Below the pieces are notes generated by a model, which saw only the letters and a program-made list of their open reading frames with translations, did no database searches and was not told the DNA's origin. A stretch of DNA of 64,000 nt from Mycobacterium asiaticum (GTDB lineage Bacteria > Actinomycetota > Actinomycetes > Mycobacteriales > Mycobacteriaceae): positions 310,001-374,000 of the forward strand of contig NZ_LZMH01000069.1 in the NCBI RefSeq assembly GCF_001673635.1, written 5' to 3'. Shown here in pieces: positions 27,055 through 35,701 of this stretch. Positions within the stretch are counted from its first letter, which is position 1, and each line of letters begins with the position of its first letter. The translations under genes were made by a program, and so were the position numbers.

Positions 27055-27843
27055 TCAGGCCTTCACGCCGGCGAAGAACTTGATCATCGCCGCATTCACC
27101 GCCTCCGGACGTTCCAGGAAGCCCAGATGACCGGTGTCAGGGATCTGCAGGTAGCGGCCGTTGGGCAGCGCGTCGGCGACCTCGCGGCCCAGGTAGGGCG
27201 GCGTGATCACGTCGTCGGAGAAGCCGATCACCAGCACGGGTGCGGCGACGGCGCGATAGACCGGCAGCCGGTTGGTCAGCGGCGCGACGTCCAGTTGGGT
27301 GCGGAAACCCGGCGTGAGTTTGGTCGGCCACATGCTGAACATCGCGATCCAGTCCGCGACGGCGGCGTCGTCGTTGAGGGTCTTGCGGGAAAAGCTTTCC
27401 AGCAGACGGGTTTTCGCCTCATAGGTGGGCGGCAGCCCAGCTCCGGCCGCGTCCAGGTCGGCCTCGGCCTGGTGGAAGAACTGCCGGGTCCGGTCCAACC
27501 GGCCGCGGGTGGCCATCAGCACCGCGGAGCTGACCAGTTCGGACCGGACCACCATCAGTTCCTGGGCGATGAACGAACCCATCGACACCCCCACCAGCCG
27601 CACCGGCCCCAGATCCAGGGATTCGATCAGCGCCGCGGTGTCGGCCACCATGGTTTGGGCAGTGAAACCCTCGGCGTTCTCGGTGGCGCCGATGCCGCGA
27701 TTGTCGAACGTGACGCAGCGATATCCGGCTGCCAGCAACGCCGGCACCTGATGCAGGTGCCACGTGCGTCCGGCGCCACCACGCCCGGAAATGAAGACAA
27801 CCGGCTCACCGGTCCCCTTGTCGTCGTAAGCCAGGTTGATCAC
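27055..27843 (-). CDS. bpoC: Alpha/beta hydrolase BpoC
   Basis: A 262-residue hydrolase with nucleophile S88 in GVSMGS, an oxyanion region ISGRGGAGRTW and catalytic His near 239 in DTGHLGF. It was annotated as a peroxidase in M. tuberculosis (Rv0554), but its sequence is that of an ordinary serine hydrolase. Placed between menC and menD, it might act as the SHCHC synthase (MenH) step, otherwise missing here; this is inference. GTG start overlaps the menC stop. Confidence 0.88.
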   Translation of the reverse strand: MINLAYDDKGTGEPVVFISGRGGAGRTWHLHQVPALLAAGYRCVTFDNRGIGATENAEGFTAQTMVADTAALIESLDLGPVRLVGVSMGSFIAQELMVVRSELVSSAVLMATRGRLDRTRQFFHQAEADLDAAGAGLPPTYEAKTRLLESFSRKTLNDDAAVADWIAMFSMWPTKLTPGFRTQLDVAPLTNRLPVYRAVAAPVLVIGFSDDVITPPYLGREVADALPNGRYLQIPDTGHLGFLERPEAVNAAMIKFFAGVKA

Positions 27844-28811
27844 CCGAACGACGGTACAAGCAACGGGTAGCAGGCCTTGACTCGGTCAATCCACCACTGC
27901 CGCCGGTCCCCCGGCGCCGCCAGGGCCGCCAACCGCCCCCGTTCGGGTGCCACCCGTTCGACGCCGAGGAACCCGTCGACGGGCACGGCGGGGGCGGCGA
28001 CGTCGTCGACGAACAACCCTCCGGTGCCCAGCCCGCAGGCGTGCCGTAGCTCGGGCAGGGCGGCGGCGGCGAGCAGACCGCGGCCGATCCCGACCGCCGA
28101 ATCCAGCGCGCTGGAGACCACGATCGGAATGTCGATCTGCCCGGCGATTTCGAGCATCTTCGAAATCCCGCCCAGCGGAGCCACTTTCAGGACAGCAACA
28201 TCGGCCGCGCCGGCGCGGACCACGGCCAGCGGGTCATCGGCCTTGCGGATGCTTTCGTCGGCGGCGATCGGCACATCGACGCGGCGCCGCAGTTCGGCGA
28301 GTTCGGCGACGGTGGCGCAGGGCTGTTCGAGGTATTCCAGCGGGCCGTCGGCCGTCAGGGCGGCGGCGGCCGCGGCGGCGCTTTCGACATCCCAGCCACC
28401 GTTGGCGTCCACCCGCACGGTCGGGATCAGCGCCCGCGTCGCGTTGACCCGCTCCACGTCCTGCGCCAGGCTCTGGCCCGGCTCGGCGACCTTGACCTTG
28501 GCGGTGCGGGCGCCGGGGAAACGCGCCAGGACATCGGGTACCTCGGCGGCGCTGACCGCCGGCACCGTCGCGTTGATCGGGATGCGGTCCCGGCGCGCCG
28601 GCGGCGGCTGTCGGTAGGCCGCCTCGATCGCCGAGGCAAGCCAGTGCGCGGCTTCGGGCGGCTCGTACTCCACGAACGCCCCGAACTCGCCCCAGCCGGC
28701 CGGGCCCTCGATGAGCGCCAGTTCGCGAGTGGTGATGCCGCGGAATCGGACCCGCATCGGCAGCGCCACCACGTGCAGGCGGTCCAGCAGGTCGGACAGC
28801 GTTGGGGTCAC
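27840..28811 (-). CDS. menC: o-Succinylbenzoate synthase MenC
   Basis: A 323-residue enolase-superfamily protein with Lys-x-Lys in TAKVKVAEPG, metal-binding VDANGGWD, LEQPC and AADESIRK. It dehydrates SHCHC to o-succinylbenzoate. GTG start overlaps the stop of the upstream amidohydrolase gene, and its own stop overlaps bpoC, so translation is coupled. Orthologue of Rv0553. Confidence 0.94.
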   Translation of the reverse strand: MTPTLSDLLDRLHVVALPMRVRFRGITTRELALIEGPAGWGEFGAFVEYEPPEAAHWLASAIEAAYRQPPPARRDRIPINATVPAVSAAEVPDVLARFPGARTAKVKVAEPGQSLAQDVERVNATRALIPTVRVDANGGWDVESAAAAAAALTADGPLEYLEQPCATVAELAELRRRVDVPIAADESIRKADDPLAVVRAGAADVAVLKVAPLGGISKMLEIAGQIDIPIVVSSALDSAVGIGRGLLAAAALPELRHACGLGTGGLFVDDVAAPAVPVDGFLGVERVAPERGRLAALAAPGDRRQWWIDRVKACYPLLVPSFG

Positions 28812-30412
28812 TGCGGATAGACCTGCCGGCCGGCCAGGTAGGTCGCTCTGATGTCCAGGTCGGCGATCTGCTCGGGCGGGACCGTGCGCGGGTCGGCCGA
28901 GAGGATCACCAGGTCGGCGTACTTGCCGACCTCCAGCGAGCCGATCACGTCGTCGGCGAACAGCTGCCAGGCGGCGTCGATGGTCTGCGCCCTGATCGCC
29001 TGCTCGACGGTGAGCCGCTCCTGCGGCGCGAGCACCCGTCCGCTCGGGGCCACCCGGGTCGCGGCGACGCTGATGTTGCGCAGCGGCTCCTCGGGCGTCA
29101 CCGGCGGATCATTGTGCAGCGAGATGCGCATGCCGGTGGCCACGGCGGACCCGGCCGGCATCCAGCGGCTGCCGCGTTCGGGCCCGAACAGGCCGTCGAC
29201 GATGACGTCGCCCCAATAGTGGATCTGGTCGACGAAAATGCTGCAGGTGACGCCGAGATCGGCGGCCCGCTGCAGCTGCTCGGGCCGGATGGCGCCGACG
29301 TGTTCGAGTCTCAATCGATGGTCGTCGCGCGGGTGTTGGCGTAGCGCCTCCTCGTAGACGTCCAGGATGGTGTCCACCCCGGCGTCGCCCTGCACGTGAC
29401 ACGCCATCTGCCAGCCCAGCGGCAGGTAGGCGCCGACGATCTCGGTCAGCTGCTCCTTGGTGTAGTTGGCGCAACCGCAGGACCCGGGCTCGATGCCCGC
29501 GCTGCGGGTGGCCGGGGTGTCCAGGTAGGGAAAGGACAGCGCGATGTTGCCGATCCACGGCGAGCCGTCCACCCAGATCTTGATGCCGACCTGCCGCAGC
29601 ATGTCGTCGCCGTCGCCCGGCGTGGCTTCGGTGGACATCTGCGCGTTGGACACCTCATAGGTGCGCAGCCGCACCGTCAGGTCGTTGTGCAGCTGCTCGA
29701 CCAGCGGCTTGAACTTCGGGTCGAAGGCCATCTCCGAGCAGGTGGTGAGGCCGGCCCGGTTGAGCCGGGCGCACTCGGCGCGCAGCATGTCCGGGTAGCT
29801 GCCGGCCGAGATGGCGCCGCCCAGCAGCGGGAACACGGCGCCGATCTCCTCGGCGGTGCCGTCGAGTTCGCCGTCGGCGTCGCGGCCGTACTTGGCGCCT
29901 TTGGGGTCCGGGGTGTCGCGGGTCAGGCCGTTGGCCTGTGCCGCGCGGGAGTTGAAGTAGGCCTTGTGCCCGGAGTTGTGGATGATCACCAACGGGCCGT
30001 CCGGTGCGACGCCGTCCAGCCAGCTCAGCGTGGGGTCCGGCAGCCCCGGCTGCAGCAGGGCGTCCCAGCCGTTGAGGTAGGCACCGTCGGCTCCGCGTCT
30101 GGCGACCTCGCGCTTGATGGTGTCGACGACCTGGCCGGGGTCGCGGATGGTGACCGGGCGGATGTCGACGATCCGATCCGACAGCGCCACCGCTTCCATC
30201 AGCGGATGGCCATGCGCCTCAACGAAACCCGGCATGACACAGCCGTCGCCGATATCGATGCGGCGGGTGTTTTCGCCTACGTGGGCTTCGACGTCGGAGC
30301 GGTCGCCAACGGCGACGATTCGCCCGTTGGCGATCGCGATCGCCTCGGCGGTCGGCCGGTTTTCATCGACGGTGAGGACGGTTCCGGTAATGACGACATC
30401 TGCGGCGACCAT
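28808..30412 (-). CDS. Amidohydrolase family protein (Rv0552-like)
   Basis: A 534-residue metal-dependent hydrolase of the amidohydrolase-3 type. The HxH metal motif is in GFVEAHGHPL near the N-terminus, further histidines are in IIHNSGH and ACHVQGDAG, and the end is ADLVILSADP. It is first in a five-gene minus-strand run leading through menC, bpoC and menD. No direct role in menaquinone synthesis is known. Divergent from fadD8; the 77-bp gap holds a KstR-type site. Confidence 0.88.
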   Translation of the reverse strand: MVAADVVITGTVLTVDENRPTAEAIAIANGRIVAVGDRSDVEAHVGENTRRIDIGDGCVMPGFVEAHGHPLMEAVALSDRIVDIRPVTIRDPGQVVDTIKREVARRGADGAYLNGWDALLQPGLPDPTLSWLDGVAPDGPLVIIHNSGHKAYFNSRAAQANGLTRDTPDPKGAKYGRDADGELDGTAEEIGAVFPLLGGAISAGSYPDMLRAECARLNRAGLTTCSEMAFDPKFKPLVEQLHNDLTVRLRTYEVSNAQMSTEATPGDGDDMLRQVGIKIWVDGSPWIGNIALSFPYLDTPATRSAGIEPGSCGCANYTKEQLTEIVGAYLPLGWQMACHVQGDAGVDTILDVYEEALRQHPRDDHRLRLEHVGAIRPEQLQRAADLGVTCSIFVDQIHYWGDVIVDGLFGPERGSRWMPAGSAVATGMRISLHNDPPVTPEEPLRNISVAATRVAPSGRVLAPQERLTVEQAIRAQTIDAAWQLFADDVIGSLEVGKYADLVILSADPRTVPPEQIADLDIRATYLAGRQVYPQ

Positions 30413-30465
30413 GGGCAGTAACCCTACTGATAAGTGCGCCGCGCAAGGGTGCGGCGGAGCGGAAT

Positions 30466-30479
30466 TGCAACACGTTCTA
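30466..30479. promoter_or_regulatory. KstR-type binding motif before fadD8
   Basis: TGCAACACGTTCTA fits the KstR consensus TnnAACnnGTTnnA at every fixed position. It ends 10 bases before the fadD8 ATG and lies in the divergent region with the amidohydrolase gene. KstR is the TetR-type repressor of cholesterol catabolism genes in mycobacteria. Confidence 0.6.
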
Positions 30480-30489
30480 GTCTGACCTT

Positions 30490-32091
30490 ATGAGTGACGA
30501 TCTGTTGCGCAATCCGACCCATAACGGCCACCTGCTTGCGGGCGCGCTCAAGCGCCACAAGAACAGGCCGGTGCTGTTCCTTGGCGACACCACGCTGACC
30601 GGCGGTCAGCTGGCCGAGCGGATCAGCCAGTATGTCCAAGCCTTCGAGGCGCTCGGCGCGGGCACCGGTGTGACGGTAGGCCTGCTGTCGCTCAACCGGC
30701 CCGAAGTCCTGATGATCCTGGGCGCCAGCCAGACGCAGGGCTACCGGCGCACCGCCCTGCATCCGCTCGGGTCCTTGGACGACCACGCCTACGTGCTCTC
30801 GGACTGCGGCGCCAGCTCGCTGATCATCGACCCGAACCCGATGTTTGTCGAGCGCGCCCTCGGGTTGCTGGAGAAGGTGGACTCACTCAAGCAGATCCTC
30901 ACCATCGGGCCGGTACCCGAGGCGTTGGCGGGCGTGGCTGTCGACCTGTCCGCCGAGGCCGCCAAGTACGACCCGCAGCCGCTGGTGGTGGCGGACCTGC
31001 CGCCGGACCACATCGGCGGCATGGCCTATACCGGCGGCACCACCGGCAAGCCCAAGGGCGTGATGGGCACCACCGGCAATATCGCCGCCATGACCCAGAT
31101 CCAGCTCGCCGAATGGGAGTGGCCCGAGCACCCCCGATTCTTGATGTGTACGCCGCTGTCCCACGCGGGTGCGGCGTTCTTCACCCCCACCGTTGTCAAG
31201 GGCGGCGAGATGGTGGTGCTGGCCAAGTTCGACCCGGGCGAGGTGCTGAGAGTTATTGAGGAACAACGCATTACGGCGACCATGTTGGTGCCGTCGATGC
31301 TGTATGCCCTGATGGACCACCCGGATTCGCACACCCGGGACCTGTCGTCGCTGGAGACGGTGTACTACGGCGCCTCGGCAATCAACCCGGTGCGGTTGGC
31401 CGAGGCGATCCGCCGGTTCGGCCCGATCTTCGCGCAGTACTACGGCCAGTCCGAGGCGCCGATGGTGATCACCTACCTGGCCAAGGCCGATCACGACGAA
31501 AAGCGGCTGACCTCCTGTGGCCGCCCGACGCTGTTCGCGCGGGTGGCCCTGCTCGGCGAGGACGGCAAGCCGGTGCCGCAGGGCGAACCGGGCGAAATCT
31601 GTGTCAGCGGACCGCTTTTGGCCGCGGGGTACTGGAACAAGCCGGAGGCGACGGCCGAGACCTTTAAAGACGGCTGGCTGCACACCGGCGACATGGCCCG
31701 CGAGGACGAGGACGGTTTCTACTTCATCGTCGACCGGGTCAAGGACATGATCGTCACCGGCGGCTTCAACGTGTTCCCCCGCGAAGTCGAGGACGTGATC
31801 GCCGAGCACCCGTCCGTCGCGCAGGTCTGCGTGGTGGGCACGCCGGACGACAAGTGGGGCGAGGCCGTCACCGCGGTGGTGGTCTTGCGTGCCGACGCGG
31901 CCCGTGACGACGCGGCGATCGAAGCCATGACCGCCGAGGTTCAGGCCGCGGTCAAGGAGCGCAAGGGTTCGGTGCAGTCGCCCAAGCGGGTGGTGGTCGT
32001 CGACGCGCTGCCGTTGACCGGGCTGGGCAAGCCGGACAAGAAGGCGGTGCGCGCGCAATTCTGGGAGGGCGCCGGCCGCGCGGTCGGCTAG
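30490..32091 (+). CDS. fadD8: Acyl-CoA synthetase FadD8
   Basis: A 533-residue AMP-forming ligase with the P-loop YTGGTTGKPKGV, the adenylate segment YYGQSEAPMVI and C-terminal hinge/lysine region DRVKDMIVTGGFNVFP. It activates a carboxylic acid to its CoA thioester. A KstR-type site just upstream suggests the acid derives from sterol breakdown. Orthologue of Rv0551c. Confidence 0.93.
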   Translation: MSDDLLRNPTHNGHLLAGALKRHKNRPVLFLGDTTLTGGQLAERISQYVQAFEALGAGTGVTVGLLSLNRPEVLMILGASQTQGYRRTALHPLGSLDDHAYVLSDCGASSLIIDPNPMFVERALGLLEKVDSLKQILTIGPVPEALAGVAVDLSAEAAKYDPQPLVVADLPPDHIGGMAYTGGTTGKPKGVMGTTGNIAAMTQIQLAEWEWPEHPRFLMCTPLSHAGAAFFTPTVVKGGEMVVLAKFDPGEVLRVIEEQRITATMLVPSMLYALMDHPDSHTRDLSSLETVYYGASAINPVRLAEAIRRFGPIFAQYYGQSEAPMVITYLAKADHDEKRLTSCGRPTLFARVALLGEDGKPVPQGEPGEICVSGPLLAAGYWNKPEATAETFKDGWLHTGDMAREDEDGFYFIVDRVKDMIVTGGFNVFPREVEDVIAEHPSVAQVCVVGTPDDKWGEAVTAVVVLRADAARDDAAIEAMTAEVQAAVKERKGSVQSPKRVVVVDALPLTGLGKPDKKAVRAQFWEGAGRAVG

Positions 32092-32102
32092 TTTTCTCTG
32101 CG

Positions 32103-32160
32103 CGAGCAGACGCTAAGGTTCCCTTTTTATGGCGTGTCGGGGTGCTTTCGCGTCTGCTCG
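32103..32160. repeat. 58-bp intergenic hairpin repeat, copy 2
   Basis: Same length and ends as copies 1 and 3: CGAGCAGACGC at the left and GCGTCTGCTCG at the right pair perfectly, while the inner part (CTAAGGTTCCC against GGGGTGCTTTC) is imperfect. Pairing can extend outward through TTTTCT (32092-32097) and AGAAAA (32165-32170). Lies between fadD8 and the Ddn-like gene. Confidence 0.8.
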
Positions 32161-32192
32161 GCACAGAAAAGTGGCCCGCTACGCTGGCAGGC

Positions 32193-32642
32193 ATGGCTGA
32201 GCGGATCAAACCCCCGTGGTGGCTGAAGCCCGCGAACAAGGTCTTCATCCAGATGTCGAAGCTGGGCATGAAGTTCGGCGGCGAGAGCCCAGTGGTGCTG
32301 ACGGTCCCCGGCCGCAAGTCCGGCAAGCCCCGTTCGACACCGATCACCCCGATGAACTTCGAGGGACATCGCTACGTCGTGGGCGGCTTCCCCGGTGCCG
32401 ATTGGGTCCGAAACGTCAGGGCCGCAAGCGAAGTCACGCTGCAGAGGGGCCGCACCGTCGAACGCGTTCGGCTCGTGGAGCTCGCGCCCGAGGACGCCAA
32501 GCCGGTGCTGCGTGCGTTCCCCGACGAGGTACCGACCGGGCTGAGCTTCATGAAGCGGGCCGGACTTATCAGCGAAGGTCGGCCCGAGGAGTTCGAGGCA
32601 CTGGCCGGACGCTGCGCGGTGTTCCGGTTCGATCCGGTTTGA
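32193..32642 (+). CDS. Deazaflavin-dependent nitroreductase (Ddn-like) family protein
   Basis: A 149-residue split-beta-barrel protein of the F420-dependent quinone/nitro-reductase family, with VVLTVPGRKSGKPRSTPI and VVGGFPGADWVRNVRA. Members reduce quinones such as menaquinone with F420H2, and Ddn activates pretomanid. ATG 32193 is preferred; a longer frame from GTG 32142 begins inside the hairpin repeat. In M. tuberculosis I recall vapBC3 at this position, so this is a local difference. Confidence 0.85.
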   Translation: MAERIKPPWWLKPANKVFIQMSKLGMKFGGESPVVLTVPGRKSGKPRSTPITPMNFEGHRYVVGGFPGADWVRNVRAASEVTLQRGRTVERVRLVELAPEDAKPVLRAFPDEVPTGLSFMKRAGLISEGRPEEFEALAGRCAVFRFDPV

Positions 32643-33307
32643 TGCTCCGCCCGTTGTTCGTCGTACCGTTGGCCGTGGCTTTCCTCACGTTGCCCGTGCC
32701 TCGGGCCGTCGCCGCGCCGGGCTGTGCACCCGCCGGCAACCCGGCACCACCCGGGGCGGCCGAACGACAGGTCGGCGATCTCGACGGCGACGAGTTGCCG
32801 GACACGCTGTGGGTCGCCACCGGCCGGCTCGTCGGCGTCAGCACAGCCAGTGGCGCCAACTCGCAGGTGCAGATCTCCACGGCGAGCCCAATGCCGTTGC
32901 AGGCGTTGGCTATTGACGCGCAGGACGACGGCAATCACCAGGTCGTGGTCAGTACCGGGCGCAACGCGCACCTGCATGTGTTCACCGACTGTCGACTGCA
33001 ACCCGTAGTCGACAACCACTACCGCAGACCCTTCCTGTTCGATCTGGAAAATCTGGCCGGCAACGGCACCGGCGTGGGCTGCAGCGATCTCGGTGACGGT
33101 CGCCGCCTGGTCGGGTTGCAGGCCCTGCAGGACGCCGGCCGATGGACGGTGCGACGGACTGAGATCGACCTGAACGCCACCCTGGCGTCCACCGGGCGGT
33201 CGGACACGCTGACCGCCGCGTCCGCGCAGGATCCCGTGGTGACGAGCGCTCAGACCATCAGCTGCGGCGACCTCACCATCAACCAGGACGGAGTTCAAGA
33301 GCCTTGA
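32642..33307 (+). CDS. Secreted protein with FG-GAP/VCBS-like motif
   Basis: A 221-residue exported protein starting at ATG 32642, which overlaps the previous stop (TGATG). A signal peptide ends near VAAPG (about 24). The mature protein opens with a calcium-loop-like VGDLDGDELPDTLWVATG, similar to FG-GAP/VCBS repeats, and has four cysteines. The menB TTG overlaps its stop by 4 bp. No M. tuberculosis counterpart comes to mind. Function unknown. Confidence 0.65.
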   Translation: MLRPLFVVPLAVAFLTLPVPRAVAAPGCAPAGNPAPPGAAERQVGDLDGDELPDTLWVATGRLVGVSTASGANSQVQISTASPMPLQALAIDAQDDGNHQVVVSTGRNAHLHVFTDCRLQPVVDNHYRRPFLFDLENLAGNGTGVGCSDLGDGRRLVGLQALQDAGRWTVRRTEIDLNATLASTGRSDTLTAASAQDPVVTSAQTISCGDLTINQDGVQEP

Positions 33308-34206
33308 GCGACAACCCATTCGATGCGACACAGTGGCGACTCGTCGACGGGTTCGACGACCTGACCGACATCACCTACCACCGCCATGTGCAGGACGCGA
33401 CGGTGCGGGTGGCGTTCGACCGCCCAGAGGTGCGCAACGCGTTCCGGCCGCACACCGTCGACGAGCTGTACCGGGCGCTCGACCACGCCCGGATGTCCCC
33501 CGACGTGGGCGTGGTGCTGTTGACCGGCAACGGGCCTTCGCCGAAGGACGGCGGCTGGGCCTTTTGCTCGGGTGGCGATCAGCGCATCCGCGGACGCAGC
33601 GGTTACCAGTACGCCAGCGGCGAGACCGCCGACACCGTGGACGCGGCGCGGGCCGGCCGGCTGCACATCCTCGAGGTGCAGCGACTGATCCGGTTCATGC
33701 CCAAGGTGGTGATCTGTTTGGTCAACGGCTGGGCCGCCGGTGGCGGGCACAGCCTGCACGTGGTCTGCGACCTGACCCTGGCCAGCCGCGAGCATGCCCG
33801 GTTCAAGCAGACCGACGCCGACGTGGGCAGCTTCGACGGCGGCTACGGCAGTGCCTATCTGGCTCGCCAGGTGGGCCAGAAGTTCGCCCGCGAGATCTTC
33901 TTTTTGGGCCGGCCCTACACCGCCGAGCAGATGCACCACATGGGCGCGGTCAACGAGGTGGTCGACCACGCCGAGCTGGAGACCGTGGGCGTGCAGTGGG
34001 CGGCCGAGATCAACGCCAAATCGCCTCAGGCGCAGCGCATGCTGAAGTTTGCGTTCAACCTGCTCGATGACGGCCTGGTCGGCCAGCAGCTGTTCGCCGG
34101 TGAAGCGACCCGGTTGGCCTACATGACCGACGAGGCCGTCGAGGGCCGCGATGCGTTCCTGCAGAAGCGGCCCCCGGACTGGAGTCCCTTCCCCCGCTAC
34201 TTCTGA
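33304..34206 (+). CDS. menB: 1,4-Dihydroxy-2-naphthoyl-CoA synthase MenB
   Basis: A 300-residue crotonase-fold enzyme. The segments PEVRNAFRPHTVDEL, FCSGGDQRIRG and DVGSFDGGYGSAYLAR are the MenB hallmarks, the last carrying the active-site Asp. It closes the second ring of the naphthoquinone from o-succinylbenzoyl-CoA. The apparent start is TTG 33304 overlapping the stop of the secreted-protein gene. Orthologue of Rv0548c. Confidence 0.95.
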   Translation: MSDNPFDATQWRLVDGFDDLTDITYHRHVQDATVRVAFDRPEVRNAFRPHTVDELYRALDHARMSPDVGVVLLTGNGPSPKDGGWAFCSGGDQRIRGRSGYQYASGETADTVDAARAGRLHILEVQRLIRFMPKVVICLVNGWAAGGGHSLHVVCDLTLASREHARFKQTDADVGSFDGGYGSAYLARQVGQKFAREIFFLGRPYTAEQMHHMGAVNEVVDHAELETVGVQWAAEINAKSPQAQRMLKFAFNLLDDGLVGQQLFAGEATRLAYMTDEAVEGRDAFLQKRPPDWSPFPRYF

Positions 34207-34215
34207 GCCGCTCGC

Positions 34216-34271
34216 CGAGCGCCACGCCAGCGTGGCGGCCAGCGCCCAACGCCACCCTGGCGTGACGCTCG
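34216..34271. repeat. 56-bp intergenic hairpin, second type
   Basis: Inverted arms of about 22 bp beginning CGAGCGCCACGCCAG at the left and ending CTGGCGTGACGCTCG at the right, with two mismatches, around a 12-base loop. Sequence differs from the 58-bp family. Placed 10 bp after the menB stop; could terminate or stabilise the menB mRNA. Confidence 0.65.
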
Positions 34272-34301
34272 ACACGCCAGGCCCCCTCCTAGACTCTTCG
34301 C

Positions 34302-35177
34302 GTGAGTAAGAGTCCACTGCGGCGATTGACCGAACAGCTGGTCCTGGCCAGCATGCGGCCACCCGTCTCGCCCCAGGTGCTGGTGAACCGCCCTGCGATC
34401 AAGCCCGTCGACCTCGACGGCAAGCGCATCCTTCTGACCGGCGCCTCGTCGGGCATCGGCGAGGCGGCGGCCGAACAGTTCGCCGAGCGCGGCGCCACCG
34501 TCGTCGTCGTCGCCCGCCGTCGGGACCTGCTCGACGACCTCGCCGACCGGATCACCGCCGCGGGCGGTACGGCGATGTCCATCCCGTGCGACGTCTCCGA
34601 CATGGACGCGGTCGACGCGCTGGTCGCCGACGTCGAGAAGCGCATCGGCGGAGTCGACATCCTGATCAACAACGCCGGCCGGTCCATCCGCCGTCCGCTG
34701 GAACAGTCGCTGGAACGCTGGCACGACGTCGAGCGGACGATGGTGCTCAACTACTACGCGCCCCTGCGGCTCATCCGCGGGCTGGCGCCCGGAATGATCG
34801 AACGCGGCGACGGCCACATCATCAACGTCTCGACCTGGGGTGTGCTCAACGAGGCCGCGCCGCTGTTCTCGGTCTACAACGCCTCCAAGGCGGCGCTGAC
34901 GTCCGTTACCCGGATAGCCGAAACCGAGTGGGGCCCCAAGGGTGTGCACTCGACGGCGCTGTACTACCCGCTGGTGGCGACGCCGATGATCGCGCCGACC
35001 AAGGCTTACGAGGGCATGCCCGCGCTGACCTCCGAAGAAGCCGCCGAATGGATGATCACCGCCGCACGCACCCGGCCGGTGCAGATCGCACCCCGGATGG
35101 CGATCGCGGCCAAGGCGCTGAACACCGTCGGCCCCCGCTGGGTCAACACGCTCATGCAGCGGCGCGCGACCACCTAG
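34302..35177 (+). CDS. Short-chain dehydrogenase/reductase (Rv0547c-like)
   Basis: A 291-residue SDR with cofactor motif GASSGIGE, NNAG, and catalytic YNASK. A roughly 30-residue N-terminal extension precedes the Rossmann fold. Same position as Rv0547c. GTG start at 34302. Substrate unknown; probably a lipid or steroid alcohol or ketone given the family. Confidence 0.88.
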   Translation: MSKSPLRRLTEQLVLASMRPPVSPQVLVNRPAIKPVDLDGKRILLTGASSGIGEAAAEQFAERGATVVVVARRRDLLDDLADRITAAGGTAMSIPCDVSDMDAVDALVADVEKRIGGVDILINNAGRSIRRPLEQSLERWHDVERTMVLNYYAPLRLIRGLAPGMIERGDGHIINVSTWGVLNEAAPLFSVYNASKAALTSVTRIAETEWGPKGVHSTALYYPLVATPMIAPTKAYEGMPALTSEEAAEWMITAARTRPVQIAPRMAIAAKALNTVGPRWVNTLMQRRATT

Positions 35178-35195
35178 GCGTGCTAGACACGAGTG

Positions 35196-35582
35196 ATGGA
35201 GATTCTGGCGAGCAGGATGCTCCTGCGGCCGGCCGACTATCAGCGCTCGTTGCAGTTCTACCGCGACGAGATCGGGCTGGCGATTGCTCGCGAATACGGG
35301 GCGGGCACCGTCTTCTTCGCCGGTCAGTCTTTGCTGGAACTGGCGGGCTACGGCGAGCCGGACCACTCTCGGGGACCCTTCCCGGGCGCGCTGTGGCTGC
35401 AGGTGCGCGACCTGGAAGCGACCCAGGCCGAACTCCGCGGCCGGGGGGTTCCGATCGCCCGGGAGGCGCGCCGCGAACCATGGGGCCTGCACGAGATGCA
35501 CGTGACCGATCCCGACGGTGTCACCCTGATTTTCATCCAGGTCCCCAAGGGTCATCCGCTACGCGAAGACACCCGCCAATGA
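35196..35582 (+). CDS. Glyoxalase/VOC-family protein (Rv0546c-like)
   Basis: A 128-residue VOC protein, the length I recall for Rv0546c, starting at ATG 35196 (a GTG lies 3 bases upstream). The strings MLLRPADYQRSLQFYRDEIGL and MHVTDPDGVTLIFIQV are typical of the superfamily. E50 (LLELAGYG) and the region near the end may bind metal. Role unknown. Confidence 0.85.
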   Translation: MEILASRMLLRPADYQRSLQFYRDEIGLAIAREYGAGTVFFAGQSLLELAGYGEPDHSRGPFPGALWLQVRDLEATQAELRGRGVPIAREARREPWGLHEMHVTDPDGVTLIFIQVPKGHPLREDTRQ

Positions 35583-35701
35583 ACGGGGACGAACCCAAGG
35601 TGAACTGACAGGTAACATCTGGCGACGACTCGCGATATTCCTGCATTTCGCCTAATCAATCGTTCGACAAGCAATACTCCCGACCACCAGAATCAGGCCC
35701 T

